Made by a program: the position numbers and the translations under genes | Notes under the pieces: model-generated | What the model saw: the letters and a program-made list of their open reading frames with translations, nothing else | What the model was told of the DNA's origin: nothing | Databases searched by the model: none | In this document: piece by piece, positions 6,256 through 13,695 of the stretch | Position numbering within the stretch: the stretch's first letter is position 1 | How the letters are laid out: each line of letters begins with the position of its first letter | IMG/VR virus record: IMGVR_UViG_3300049595_002268 | Coordinates: 1-25,138 of that record | DNA length: 25,138 bases | Strand: one strand, 5' to 3' | Source: a virus

Positions 6256-6900
6256 TTACCACGCTGCGACAGGGACGCGCCTCCAAGTATTTACACCAAC
6301 GCAAATGTAAAAATACGGGTCTGAATACGCGATCTGCCCCGTGCTTCCGCTTGTTGTGGGAGTTGTCGGTGCAACTGGTTGCCACTCCAGCTTCACCCCT
6401 AAATAGGTGTCAAGACGCTGTGCGGTTCCGCTTACTCTACGATAAATAAGCTGCTCGGCGTTAAATGTTCTTTCGCTACCATCTGGAGCTTGCGGCGTTG
6501 ATGTGTTGCGGGTTAATTGCACGCCAGCGCCCGAATCGCCGTTTGGCAAAAGCACGCCTGTTACATTGTATTCTTGGACGGCGTTGTCGATTGAGGGGGC
6601 GGAAACGTCAGCAGCGGCAAGCACTACGGCTCCGGTCAAAGTATTCACGCTGGACACGCCCGACGCCGGGGCTGCGCCCCATTCGGGTGCTGTGCCGCCG
6701 CTGTTGACCTTTAGAATTTGGCCTGCGGTGCCGATGCCGAGGCGCTGCCCGCCGCTTGCGTCTCGGTAGAGCATATCGCCGGTTTGCGTAAGCGTAGTCA
6801 GCCCTGCCCCGGCAGCGCCCTGCGGCCCCTGCGGGCCTTGCTCGATGACCTTGATGACATCGGTTGAGGAACCCGTGCGTATTGTGATCGTCTCGCCCAT
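6256..6900 (-). CDS. Collagen-like short tail fibre protein
   Basis: This 214-residue protein begins with a short beta segment, then a brief collagen-type run (G-P-Q-G-P-Q-G-A-A-G-A-G near 28-39), then a Thr/Gly/Val-rich shaft that includes G-D-M-L-Y-R-D-A-S-G-G and V-S-S-V-N-T-L-T-G-A-V-V-L. These motifs are frequent in trimeric phage fibres and fibre adaptors. It lies immediately upstream of the larger fibre gene with a gap of 6 nt, so the two products may form one appendage. The ATG lies four bases after the previous stop; no Shine-Dalgarno or TTGACA element is seen. Confidence 0.72.
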   Translation of the reverse strand: MGETITIRTGSSTDVIKVIEQGPQGPQGAAGAGLTTLTQTGDMLYRDASGGQRLGIGTAGQILKVNSGGTAPEWGAAPASGVSSVNTLTGAVVLAAADVSAPSIDNAVQEYNVTGVLLPNGDSGAGVQLTRNTSTPQAPDGSERTFNAEQLIYRRVSGTAQRLDTYLGVKLEWQPVAPTTPTTSGSTGQIAYSDPYFYICVGVNTWRRVPVAAW

Positions 6901-6904
6901 GTGA

Positions 6905-7267
6905 TTAGCGGGTAATCTCGCGGCTCACGACAGCGCGGCCTTCCATGAGCCTGCGGACAGCGCCGGATGGATTGACCACTTCAAGGTCGTAAAGGTAGGT
7001 TGCTGCTGTGATCGTGGCAGACGAGATGGCCGAATAAGACAATCCGATCACGCCGTTGCTGGCGGCGGTCATTGTGTTTGTTGCGGTGGAAAGCGAAACG
7101 GTGGGCGATGCGGCCTCTGCCGTTGTGCGGAGCATCATGCGCGCCGTCCAGCCTGTGAGGTTCACGGGTTCGCCGTCTGCCTCCCAGAGCAGGGTTGTGT
7201 CCCATGTCTGCCCTTGTGGCAGGCAGAGATCAACTTGCGCGGGGCATTTGCCGAAAAGTTCGCTCAT
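6905..7267 (-). CDS. Baseplate/fibre-attachment protein, BppU N-terminal-like
   Basis: The 120-residue protein has the features of a small phage baseplate domain: Q-G-Q-T-W-D-T-T at the first strand, then G-E-P-V-N-L-T-G-W-T-A-R-M-M-L-R near 33-48, a serine-rich repeat region, and near the end A-T-Y-L-Y-D-L-E-V-V-N-P-S-G-A-V-R-R-L-M-E-G. This resembles the N-terminal domain of BppU-type baseplate proteins, which dock fibres to the tail tip. It has a strong AGGAGG 9 nt before the ATG, and its start overlaps the previous stop (ATGA). Confidence 0.65.
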   Translation of the reverse strand: MSELFGKCPAQVDLCLPQGQTWDTTLLWEADGEPVNLTGWTARMMLRTTAEAASPTVSLSTATNTMTAASNGVIGLSYSAISSATITAATYLYDLEVVNPSGAVRRLMEGRAVVSREITR

Positions 7268-7467
7268 TTTGCGTTTCCTCCTCTGCGGTAATAGTCTGCC
7301 TCAAGCCGCTCGACGCGCGGCGAAAGCGCGTCAAGAGCCTCGCCCTGGTTGCTGACTTCGGCCTGCAATGTCGCGGCCCACCATACAACGGCGACTGTTT
7401 GGATAAGCAGAACCACGGCGAAGGACGCCAACGCAATGTTAACGCTGCGGCGTTCTTGGTCGCTCAT
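7264..7467 (-). CDS. Membrane-anchored coiled-coil protein
   Basis: The 67-residue protein has one strong membrane helix at about residues 11-32 (A-L-A-S-F-A-V-V-L-L-I-Q-T) followed by a short coiled coil (L-Q-A-E-V-S-N-Q-G-E-A-L-D-A-L and V-E-R-L-E-A) and a basic end. This layout fits an inner-membrane spanin or other membrane-tethered accessory, although it sits among fibre genes far from the lysis cassette. A strong AGGAGG stands 4 nt before the ATG, and start and stop overlap with both neighbours (ATGA). Its role is not established. Confidence 0.65.
   Translation of the reverse strand: MSDQERRSVNIALASFAVVLLIQTVAVVWWAATLQAEVSNQGEALDALSPRVERLEADYYRRGGNAK
7277..7282 (-). promoter_or_regulatory. 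Strong Shine-Dalgarno AGGAGG for the BppU-like gene
   Basis: It lies 9 nt before ATG 7267, inside the end of the preceding gene. The three full AGGAGG sites in the window serve genes that lack the TTGACA element. Confidence 0.6.
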
Positions 7468-8309
7468 TGAACCTCCTGCAAGATGCCGTTGGAGAAAACT
7501 AGCGTGTTGGTGTTGTTGGTTCCGACTACCGATACAGAACCGCTAAACGGATGGTTGGTGTTGGTTGACCCCGACAGCGCCCGCATCATGGTGACGTCGC
7601 TGGTGTTGGTCAGGGCGGCGAGCGGCAAGCCGAGGTTGGTGCGGGTGGTAGTAGCGGCTGCTGTGGTGGAAAAAGCAATGCCGCTTTGAATGGTTAGGTT
7701 TGTGTTCGCTGCGTACCAAATAAGGGCTGCGTCTCTAAAATATCCAAAATCGCTAGAGCCAGCGCCGATCCCTCTAAACCCAGTATTTGTTTGTCCAAAT
7801 GTAAGGGTAAAGATTCCAGATGATGCGACCTGCGTGGAACGAAGTGTTGCAAAAATGCCATTGTTAGTTTCTCCCAACCCAATGTCGCTGCGGAAGTTCG
7901 TGACGTTGGTGTTGGTGAGCCATGTGGCTCCGAGGTTAACCGCACTCCGCGCATCGCTGGAGTTGGTTGATTTCCAGAATGTGTTGAGGTTTGCAGAGAA
8001 GCCGAGGGAAGAGCGGACAGATGGATCATCCCAGACGCCCCCTCCAAGTTCAACGGGATTGTCGGAAGGGATATTAAGAACACTTCCATTCGGGCCAGTT
8101 TGAAAATTTATACCGCTTACGTTTACGGTAATAGTTTGCCCGCCGCCAGCGTCGATAACAATTCCATTACTTCCCATAAACGTCAGTGTGTTGGTCCCGC
8201 TATAAACTACCTGCCCGTTTGTTGTGTTGTAACCAAGCGTCTTGATCGTCTGCCCGTAGCCATTGGCCGCGCAGAAAGCGGCGAGGAGGAGGGTGAGAAG
8301 AGTTTTCAT
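7464..8309 (-). CDS. Fibre-like protein with an N-terminal signal peptide
   Basis: This 281-residue protein starts with a textbook export signal: M-K-T then L-L-T-L-L-L-A-A-F-C-A-A-N-G-Y-G-Q, with likely cleavage near residue 20. The rest is an Asn/Thr-rich beta protein with repeated fibre-type phrases (D-A-R-S-A-V-N-L-G-A, R-T-N-L-G-L, F-R-S-D-I-G-L) like phage tail fibres. A Sec signal on a virion fibre is odd: it may be a secreted decoy, a host-derived surface protein, or a hydrophobic plug. ATG 8309 is preferred over the longer frame because that extension overlaps the previous gene and hides the signal peptide. The gap to the preceding stop is 2 nt. Confidence 0.7.
   Translation of the reverse strand: MKTLLTLLLAAFCAANGYGQTIKTLGYNTTNGQVVYSGTNTLTFMGSNGIVIDAGGGQTITVNVSGINFQTGPNGSVLNIPSDNPVELGGGVWDDPSVRSSLGFSANLNTFWKSTNSSDARSAVNLGATWLTNTNVTNFRSDIGLGETNNGIFATLRSTQVASSGIFTLTFGQTNTGFRGIGAGSSDFGYFRDAALIWYAANTNLTIQSGIAFSTTAAATTTRTNLGLPLAALTNTSDVTMMRALSGSTNTNHPFSGSVSVVGTNNTNTLVFSNGILQEVQ
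7472..7477 (-). promoter_or_regulatory. Strong Shine-Dalgarno AGGAGG for the membrane coiled-coil gene
   Basis: It lies 4 nt before ATG 7467, at the end of the signal-peptide-bearing fibre gene. Confidence 0.6.
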
Positions 8310-8311
8310 GC

Positions 8312-9400
8312 TTAATTTTTGGTGGCTGTTAGGATGCCGCTGTTGTCGATGGAGATTGTCCAAGTGGATGCATCGGGGGATTGCAGCGTGAAACTACTGT
8401 TTGATGGAACAGGCGTTGGCGACGCGCTGCTTATAATGTCTGAGGAAAGGGTAACTCCGCGCCGATAAGTCTGTCTTTTTCCGCCGCCGGCGACTTCGAT
8501 TTCTAATGAGACAGAGGTTGTGCCAGCAGCAACCAAAGCTGCAATTTCGTTGGTCGTAAAATTGACGTTGGCTTGCAGCCCGTAGGGGCCGAGAAGAGTT
8601 GAGCCAACCACCGACACGTTTGAATAATTGCGGTTAGCTGATCCGTTCGCGTATGTCAGAGTGTATTCTTTGCCCGGAGATCCGGTCACAACAATTTGAG
8701 CAATGCCCGAAGCAACCAAACCCGCATTAGCGATGGCTGTTTCGACTTGGCTCGGTGTGGCGTTGTAAGAAAGTTGTCCTGTCGTTGTGGCTGGTAACGT
8801 AACCGTGCCTCCGCCAGAAGTGACTGAGGCAGTGAGGGCCGTTGTTGAAGAAACGGTAGAGGCCAGTGAAAAAGCGTCTTTGCTGTTGCGGATGACGAAA
8901 TAACTCGAGTCGTTTGCGACAGAAGAGGCCGTAAAGCTAAATGCGGTAAGGCTGACCGATTGCCCCGAATACAACCCGTGGTCGGCGGCGGTAAACACAT
9001 TGGCCGAAACACTGCTAACCGTGACGCTGCGGCTCGGAAATTGAATAGCGAATCCCCCAATGACCGGCTTTGGCGACAAGCTGATCTTTTGCTGGGCATT
9101 GGAGCCGCTGCCGCCTGTGACCAGAGACGTGATGGTGGCCGTTACGGCGGTTGCCAGCGGCGACCAAGTCACTTGAAGCGCCGCCGGCGTAGTGCTTCCT
9201 ACGGCAAATTTGACCGTGTTGGCGGAGTAATCGACATAGTCGTATGGCCGCGTGGCATCGCCCGTTGGCTCCAGAAAAAACAACTCGATAGACTCAACAT
9301 CCTCCTCAAAAAAAGCAGCATCACCGGCTGAAAAAGATGAGTCGGGCGAAGCAATAAACGCCCGGCTTTGCGTGTCTAAATAGAATTTGCGGGCCTGCAT
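8312..9400 (-). CDS. Distal tail protein with FCCH-like beta domain
   Basis: The 362-residue protein begins M-Q-A-R-K-F-Y-L-D-T-Q-S-R-A-F. The middle contains F-T-A-A-D-H-G-L-Y-S-G-Q-S-V-S-L, a small beta-barrel motif (FCCH-like) common in phage tail proteins, followed by a serine/threonine-rich part and Y-T-L-T-Y-A-N-G-S. It lies between tail-core genes and fibres, where baseplate hub and fibre-docking parts are usual. ATG 9400 is taken as the start because TTGACA stands 14 nt before it; the upstream in-frame TTG and GTG codons fall within that spacer. Confidence 0.65.
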   Translation of the reverse strand: MQARKFYLDTQSRAFIASPDSSFSAGDAAFFEEDVESIELFFLEPTGDATRPYDYVDYSANTVKFAVGSTTPAALQVTWSPLATAVTATITSLVTGGSGSNAQQKISLSPKPVIGGFAIQFPSRSVTVSSVSANVFTAADHGLYSGQSVSLTAFSFTASSVANDSSYFVIRNSKDAFSLASTVSSTTALTASVTSGGGTVTLPATTTGQLSYNATPSQVETAIANAGLVASGIAQIVVTGSPGKEYTLTYANGSANRNYSNVSVVGSTLLGPYGLQANVNFTTNEIAALVAAGTTSVSLEIEVAGGGKRQTYRRGVTLSSDIISSASPTPVPSNSSFTLQSPDASTWTISIDNSGILTATKN

Positions 9401-9414
9401 CACCAACTAGGACG

Positions 9415-9420
9415 TGTCAA
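9415..9420 (-). promoter_or_regulatory. TTGACA start-associated element (spacer 14 to ATG 9400)
   Basis: It overlaps the TGA stop of the previous gene and decides between three possible in-frame starts of the downstream gene. Confidence 0.5.
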
Positions 9421-9677
9421 GAGCCAGGAATCCTTTGGGCAAAAAAGGCGTATCTGACGGGCTTGCCGTTTTCGCAGACATCAAAGGCTTTTTGAGGAAC
9501 CAAGCGGTAAGGCATATTCGGCCCGCCCGGTCGATCTACGCGGTAAGGATCGTCGGGGCCGTTGCTGTCCATGATGGAGCAAATCTTGAAATTCCTGTCC
9601 AAGTCGCTTGCCCGAATAACAAACGGCGGCGCGCTTAACTCAGAACCAGACAGCTGACTTTTGAACTCGTGCAACAT
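9417..9677 (-). CDS. Small tail-region protein of unknown function
   Basis: This 86-residue protein carries F-V-I-R-A-S-D-L-D-R-N-F near 19-30 and a proline-rich middle (D-D-P-Y-R-V-D-R-P-G-G-P-N). It has no membrane segment or catalytic motif. It starts 3 nt after the previous gene and ends within the TTGACA of the next one. Tight packing supports a real gene, probably a minor tail component. Confidence 0.6.
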   Translation of the reverse strand: MLHEFKSQLSGSELSAPPFVIRASDLDRNFKICSIMDSNGPDDPYRVDRPGGPNMPYRLVPQKAFDVCENGKPVRYAFFAQRIPGS

Positions 9678-9680
9678 AAA

Positions 9681-10322
9681 TCACGTCACGACAAGCTGCT
9701 GTGTGACCGTTACCCTTTGGATTCCAGACTTTTCTTCAATGCTCGTTTCGTTGATCCTTCGCAGGGTGCGAGCAATAAATCCTGGGAAATTTGTCACAAT
9801 GAGCGTGTTTCGGTCTGGGCCATACAAAATGCCCGATCCGCTCTGTGCGTAAACGGCAATCAAATTGGCATCGCGCGGAACTGCGCTGAAAACAGAGTTT
9901 GCCAAAATGCAATAGGACACAGAGGTCGTTTCTGCCAAATAACTCACAGACCATGTATTGACATCTCCGTCTCCGTATTCCCTCGACTCGGTGTAAGATG
10001 CTGTTGAGGACGATTTAGAGTGCACAAGCGGCGGCGGATTGACCGCGCCAATAACGCCGAGAGACAGTTGGGTAATCCCGTTTTTGACTTCGACAGAACG
10101 CCTTTCGACAAACAGTGGACCCTGTAAGGCGGTTCCGTCCAAAGATTTGAAGAGGCTTTGACTGACGGTTGAGCCAAGCGGATACTCTGACGCCCCGCCG
10201 GCCACAAGAAATCGAATATCTCCAACAACCAAGCCGTCGTTACTGACGGAAGCCGTTGCGTCCAGCGGCTTGCCAAGCCCGCTGGCCGGGTAACCGGATT
10301 TATAAATGACGGTGGAGGGCAT
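9681..10322 (-). CDS. Tail protein of unknown function downstream of the tape measure
   Basis: This 213-residue, mainly beta-pattern protein contains G-K-P-L-D-A-T-A-S-V near 17-26, V-E-V-K-N-G-I-T-Q-L-S-L-G-V-I near 76-90, and S-G-I-L-Y-G-P-D-R-N near 158-167. It directly follows the tape measure gene (3-nt gap), the position of distal-tail or tail-tip proteins in siphophages, but I do not recognise the family. No Shine-Dalgarno or TTGACA precedes ATG 10322; coupling to the upstream stop is likely. Confidence 0.68.
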   Translation of the reverse strand: MPSTVIYKSGYPASGLGKPLDATASVSNDGLVVGDIRFLVAGGASEYPLGSTVSQSLFKSLDGTALQGPLFVERRSVEVKNGITQLSLGVIGAVNPPPLVHSKSSSTASYTESREYGDGDVNTWSVSYLAETTSVSYCILANSVFSAVPRDANLIAVYAQSGSGILYGPDRNTLIVTNFPGFIARTLRRINETSIEEKSGIQRVTVTQQLVVT

Positions 10323-10325
10323 TGG

Positions 10326-12272
10326 TTAAGCGACCAGGATCGGGCGTTCTTTGATTTTGTTAAGGATGAGCTTGAGGGTGGCTTCGGTGGCCGGTGTTTG
10401 GCTTGAGCCTTTTGCAGAGTCGCCTTGTCCACCGCGCGATTTTGTTTTCTGCTCGGCTCGCTCCGATTCAGTCATGGCGGCTTCTCGGATGCTCTTTTCA
10501 AACTCGCTGCGCGTCATGCGGTCGCCCATTCGGGTTTCGCTTTGATAGTCGCGGTATGCTTCGCCAAAGTTTTTCCCGCCTAGAAGGTCTTTGATTCGGC
10601 CCTGCGTCATGGCTCGGTCAAACGCGCGCTGCCCTCGATCTTGCTCTGCAACGGCAGAATTGAACGCACCACGAGCAATCAGTTCAGACGCTCTTTGATC
10701 GGACCTTGATTGAGCCGCCTGTCCGCGCAGTTCGGCTACTCTCTCGTTGAATGTTTTGGGAGCGGACGAAGAACCGCCGCCGAAAACACTTTTACCGGCG
10801 GTTGCATCCTGGGCGGTGCCCGTCCCTGCTGAAGTTGGAAAATTGCTTGAACCGCCGTAGCCAAGTTTGAACGGATCGCTTGCTGCGCCGCCAAGATCAA
10901 AGCCGCGCACATTATTAAGTGCATCAGAAATTGCTTTGCTTCCCTTGCCAAAGTTTTCAGCAACGGCGGCTGAACTGTCTTTCATGGTGGCGGCGGCTTC
11001 GTGCGCTTTTGCCATGTGCTCGGCGGCTTTCTGCAAATGCTGCTCCGCACCAAAGGTGTCTTCGTAGATGTATTTCGACGAAGCTGTAGCATTATTCCAC
11101 GCGGCTTGCATCTGCGTGGCCCCCTGCTCCATTTGGTTGGTGGCCGCAATTCCTGCGTCATTTATGCCGGCAGTGATTCCATCAAGTGCTTCTTTTGCAA
11201 GGCCCGTAAATGGTTTCCACAAAGGATTCCAATCCATGACCGACAACACGCTTTTGATGCCTTCGGCTATTGCCGAAGTAAAAACTGCGCCAACCTTGGC
11301 AAAGCCTGCTTCAATGTATCCAAAGAATCCGCTCCAGAAACCCGGGTTCTGCATCAGTTCGTAGTAAACATTGACCGCGTGCTGCATGGCGGCATCGAGG
11401 GCATTGGCGGCTTTGAGGACGCCAGCCAGCAAAAACTCGCCGATAGCCATTGCGTATTCCTGCGGAGCGGCAAATGCTGCGCGAATGGAGTTGCCTAGCT
11501 TTTCGCCAAAGCCAGCGGCGTCGATGCTGGCAAGGGCGCTTGCTAAATCCTTTGCGCCTGTTGCGCCAGCCGTTAGGCCAACGGCCAACTCGGTCAATTT
11601 GCTGCCAGCCGCGTTGGTCAGCTTGTCGCCAAGCTCGTCAAGCGATGCCGCGTTTTCGTCAAGGATGCGTGGCAGGCTGCCTAGTTCGCCTCGGGCATTG
11701 GCAAGCTCTCCAGCAAAATCCGAGGCCAGCGGAACAATCTCTTTGCCCGCCTTTTTGAAAACATCCATCGCCATCGCCGTCCGCAGGGCTGGGTCTTGGA
11801 TGCCGGCAATCGCCGCCATGAACACTCGCATCTGCTCGATGGGCGATTTGCCAGCTAAGTCTGCCATGCTGATGCCGAGGCGATCCATGGTGGCGCTTGC
11901 GGTTTTACTTCCAGCTTGGAAGTCCGTCATGAAGTTGGACATCGAGGCGATTGCCATGCCCATCCGCTCGCTGCCGACGCCAGCGTTATCAAAAGCCCGT
12001 TCTAAAATCGCCAAATTGCCAGCCGTCTCGCCTGTCGTTTTAGACAGATCGTTAAGACGCCCGCCCATATCCAAGGCGTTTTTGACCGAGTTGACCGCTG
12101 CGTAAAGTCCAACAAAGGGCGCGATGACCCCCGCAATACTCGCGCCCATTGAGGCAAAGGAGGCCGACACTTTGCCGGAGGTCGCAGCGGCGACTTGCTG
12201 CAAACGCGCAGCGCCGGAGTCAAACCCAGCGGTGTTGAGCGAGGCGTTGAACCTGATTGCTTCTCCGGCCAT
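10326..12272 (-). CDS. Tail tape measure protein
   Basis: This is a 648-residue, largely helical, alanine-rich protein. The N-terminus (N-A-S-L-N-T-A-G-F-D, then a hydrophobic stretch I-A-G-V-I-A-P-F-V-G-L-Y-A at about 46-58) and the following L-N-D-L-S-K-T-T-G-E-T-A segment are typical of phage tail tape measure proteins. The C-terminal third is charged and helical. Tape measure length sets tail length at roughly 0.15 nm per residue, so a tail near 95-100 nm is expected by that rule. It lies after the tail chaperone frames with one gene in between. A TTGACA stands 16 nt before ATG 12272; an AGAGG also lies in that spacer. Confidence 0.85.
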   Translation of the reverse strand: MAGEAIRFNASLNTAGFDSGAARLQQVAAATSGKVSASFASMGASIAGVIAPFVGLYAAVNSVKNALDMGGRLNDLSKTTGETAGNLAILERAFDNAGVGSERMGMAIASMSNFMTDFQAGSKTASATMDRLGISMADLAGKSPIEQMRVFMAAIAGIQDPALRTAMAMDVFKKAGKEIVPLASDFAGELANARGELGSLPRILDENAASLDELGDKLTNAAGSKLTELAVGLTAGATGAKDLASALASIDAAGFGEKLGNSIRAAFAAPQEYAMAIGEFLLAGVLKAANALDAAMQHAVNVYYELMQNPGFWSGFFGYIEAGFAKVGAVFTSAIAEGIKSVLSVMDWNPLWKPFTGLAKEALDGITAGINDAGIAATNQMEQGATQMQAAWNNATASSKYIYEDTFGAEQHLQKAAEHMAKAHEAAATMKDSSAAVAENFGKGSKAISDALNNVRGFDLGGAASDPFKLGYGGSSNFPTSAGTGTAQDATAGKSVFGGGSSSAPKTFNERVAELRGQAAQSRSDQRASELIARGAFNSAVAEQDRGQRAFDRAMTQGRIKDLLGGKNFGEAYRDYQSETRMGDRMTRSEFEKSIREAAMTESERAEQKTKSRGGQGDSAKGSSQTPATEATLKLILNKIKERPILVA

Positions 12273-12288
12273 TTGCTTTGCCCTCTAG

Positions 12289-12294
12289 TGTCAA
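12289..12294 (-). promoter_or_regulatory. TTGACA start-associated element (spacer 16 to ATG 12272)
   Basis: It contains the TGA stop codon of the preceding gene, so end of one gene and start signal of the tape measure are fused. Confidence 0.5.
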
Positions 12295-13049
12295 GACATC
12301 TGCGCGAGTCCGGGGTAGCGGGCGAGCACGCTCTTAATCGTCCCAGCCGCCTTCAGTTCTACCGCCTTGCTGAAATACTTGGCGCGCGCGTTGAGCGCCC
12401 GGCGGAAAGCTGTGCCGGCCTGCGCCCAGCGGTTCATGTGCGTGAGGTTGTTAACGAATCCGACCTCGTATTTGTCGCCGCTGCCCTTGCTGTGCACCTC
12501 AATCAATTCGGTAAGCGGGCCTTTCTTGTGGTGGGCCGCGCCGCGCACATATCCAGGCGCTTCCACCGGGATGCCCAGCTTGTCGCCAATCTTGACAAAC
12601 ATCGAGGCGGCTAGACCGCGCGCCTTGCGGCGGTTGAGCAAGCTGGCCTGGCGCTGTTCTTGAATTTGTTGCCACAGCCAAGACGGATACCGCTTGGACT
12701 GATTGCTTCCGCCCAAATAATACACCAGCCTGCCGCGCTTGCCCGACGCCCTGCGCTGCGCGGCTCGTTGACGCAGGCGGGCCACCTGGGCCTCGCTGTA
12801 TTGTTTGCCCGTTCGCGTCTCGGGGCCAGCATACTCAAAGGCGTATTGCGAGCCAGGCTGCTTTTGCCAGTTGTTAAAGATGCTTTTTTCGGTGGCTTTT
12901 TTGGTTCCGCGCACGGCGCTTTTTAGCATCGCACCAAGCTCGCTTTTTATGACCGTCTCGAAGTCCTTACCGCTGATCTTGCGAATGTCGCGCATGGCCG
13001 CATGAAACCGCTGCGCGGCTTTCTGGTCTGGCGTGACTTTGACTTGCAC
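12291..13049 (-). CDS. Minor tail protein of unknown function
   Basis: This is a strongly basic 252-residue protein. It has a helical N-terminal part (A-A-Q-R-F-H-A-A-M-R-D-I-R), an arginine-rich region with R-L-R-Q-R-A-A-Q-R-R near 90-99, and a C-terminal part with Y-E-V-G-F-V-N-N-L-T-H-M-N-R-W-A, a pattern recalling phage head-tail or tail-completion proteins of the HK97 gp10 type. It sits between the tail chaperone frames and the tape measure. The start is a GTG at 13049, supported by CTGACA, a one-base variant of the start element, 13 nt upstream. Exact role unknown. Confidence 0.62.
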   Translation of the reverse strand: MQVKVTPDQKAAQRFHAAMRDIRKISGKDFETVIKSELGAMLKSAVRGTKKATEKSIFNNWQKQPGSQYAFEYAGPETRTGKQYSEAQVARLRQRAAQRRASGKRGRLVYYLGGSNQSKRYPSWLWQQIQEQRQASLLNRRKARGLAASMFVKIGDKLGIPVEAPGYVRGAAHHKKGPLTELIEVHSKGSGDKYEVGFVNNLTHMNRWAQAGTAFRRALNARAKYFSKAVELKAAGTIKSVLARYPGLAQMS

Positions 13050-13050
13050 A

Positions 13051-13278
13051 CTAAACGCCGCCTGTCAGCGCATCGGCCAGCATGGCGTCAATGCTCTGCG
13101 CGCCCTCGGTCCCGCTGTCGATCCATCGCGGAGTGCGGCCATTGCATAGCTCGTCCCAGACAACCATCTGGTTAAGCGCCGCAAGCGGAAAATGCCAGAT
13201 CGCTTGCTCTAGGCTGATGCCGTATTTAGCGACCCGCGCGGCAAGGCAAAGCTGCCAAGCAGGGCGGGCCTTTAGGCT
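13051..13278 (-). CDS. gpT-like extension of the tail assembly chaperone, made by -1 frameshift
   Basis: This frame has no usable start codon of its own near the end of the preceding gene. It is reached by a -1 slip at the heptamer C-CCA-AAA (13278-13284), which joins residue 132 of the upstream protein to 75 residues beginning S-L-K-A-R-P-A-W, for a product of about 207 residues. The extension contains Y-G-I-S-L-E-Q-A-I-W-H-F-P-L-A-A-L-N-Q-M, the type of segment found in lambda gpT-like domains, which bind tail tube subunits and the tape measure during assembly. Reading it as a separate gene from a GTG far upstream would require a 91-base overlap and is less likely. Confidence 0.72.
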   Translation of the reverse strand, partial: SLKARPAWQLCLAARVAKYGISLEQAIWHFPLAALNQMVVWDELCNGRTPRWIDSGTEGAQSIDAMLADALTGGV

Positions 13279-13673
13279 TTTGGGGCTTTTGGATCGGTGG
13301 GCTCGGTCGGGGTGCTTTGCGTGATAGTCGCGGCCACTTGCTCCATTTGGCCGGTGATCCACGGAACATACACAAAGACGTTGCCTACGGCCTGCGAATC
13401 CATGAACTCGTAGATGTCCGCGCGCAGGTCGTCGATGGTGGCGATGCGCTTGCGGATTTCCGCTATCGGCTTGCTGTGCAGATACACGAAGGAATAGACC
13501 GCAAAAGCGTAGTCGCCGTCTTGCTGGCCGGTGACGAAGCCGTTTTTAAGCCGGGCCAAAAGCGACCAGGTGGCCGCTGTGACCGGGCGAAGCTCCGCTC
13601 CTTCGATTTCGCTTGTTGCGCCTAACGCCGCTGCCTCAAGCAGCCCTTCTCTTTTCTCTGGGTCGATGTCCAT
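13272..13673 (-). CDS. Tail assembly chaperone, gpG-like
   Basis: This is a 133-residue acidic helical protein (E-K-R-E-G-L-L-E-A-A-A-L-G-A near 6-19, A-A-T-W-S-L-L-A-R-L-K-N-G-F near 33-46, I-A-E-I-R-K-R-I-A-T near 70-79). Position before the tape measure gene, size, acidic character and the -1 slippery site near its 3' end all match the lambda gpG type. Such chaperones hold the tape measure and guide tail tube polymerisation, and are absent from the virion. ATG 13673 has TTGACA 16 nt upstream and no Shine-Dalgarno. Confidence 0.78.
   Translation of the reverse strand: MDIDPEKREGLLEAAALGATSEIEGAELRPVTAATWSLLARLKNGFVTGQQDGDYAFAVYSFVYLHSKPIAEIRKRIATIDDLRADIYEFMDSQAVGNVFVYVPWITGQMEQVAATITQSTPTEPTDPKAPKA
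13278..13284 (-). promoter_or_regulatory. Programmed -1 frameshift site CCCAAAA
   Basis: On the minus strand the zero-frame codons read GCC CCA AAA GCC TAA. The heptamer C-CCA-AAA follows the X-XXY-YYZ rule, lies one codon before the stop, and slipping back one base enters the open gpT-like frame. Tail chaperone gene pairs in long-tailed phages typically use such a site. Confidence 0.75.
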
Positions 13674-13689
13674 ATCGACCCGAGCGACT

Positions 13690-13695
13690 TGTCAA
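13690..13695 (-). promoter_or_regulatory. TTGACA start-associated element (spacer 16 to ATG 13673)
   Basis: It overlaps the TGA stop of the upstream gene, as at the tape measure start. Confidence 0.5.

Noticed and set aside
11371-12105. 244-codon plus-strand frame opposite the tape measure
   Set aside because: Shadow of an alanine-rich helical gene, with Ala/Ser/Pro low-complexity product and no start signal.
9958-12597. TTGACA sites at 9958-9963 and 12592-12597 on the plus strand
   Set aside because: They lie antisense inside minus-strand genes with no start codon at 13-17 nt; together with 6408-6413 they are treated as chance occurrences.
13051-13362. gpT-like frame as an independent gene starting at GTG 13362
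   Set aside because: It would overlap the chaperone gene by 91 bases with no start signal, while a slippery heptamer explains the frame without a start.
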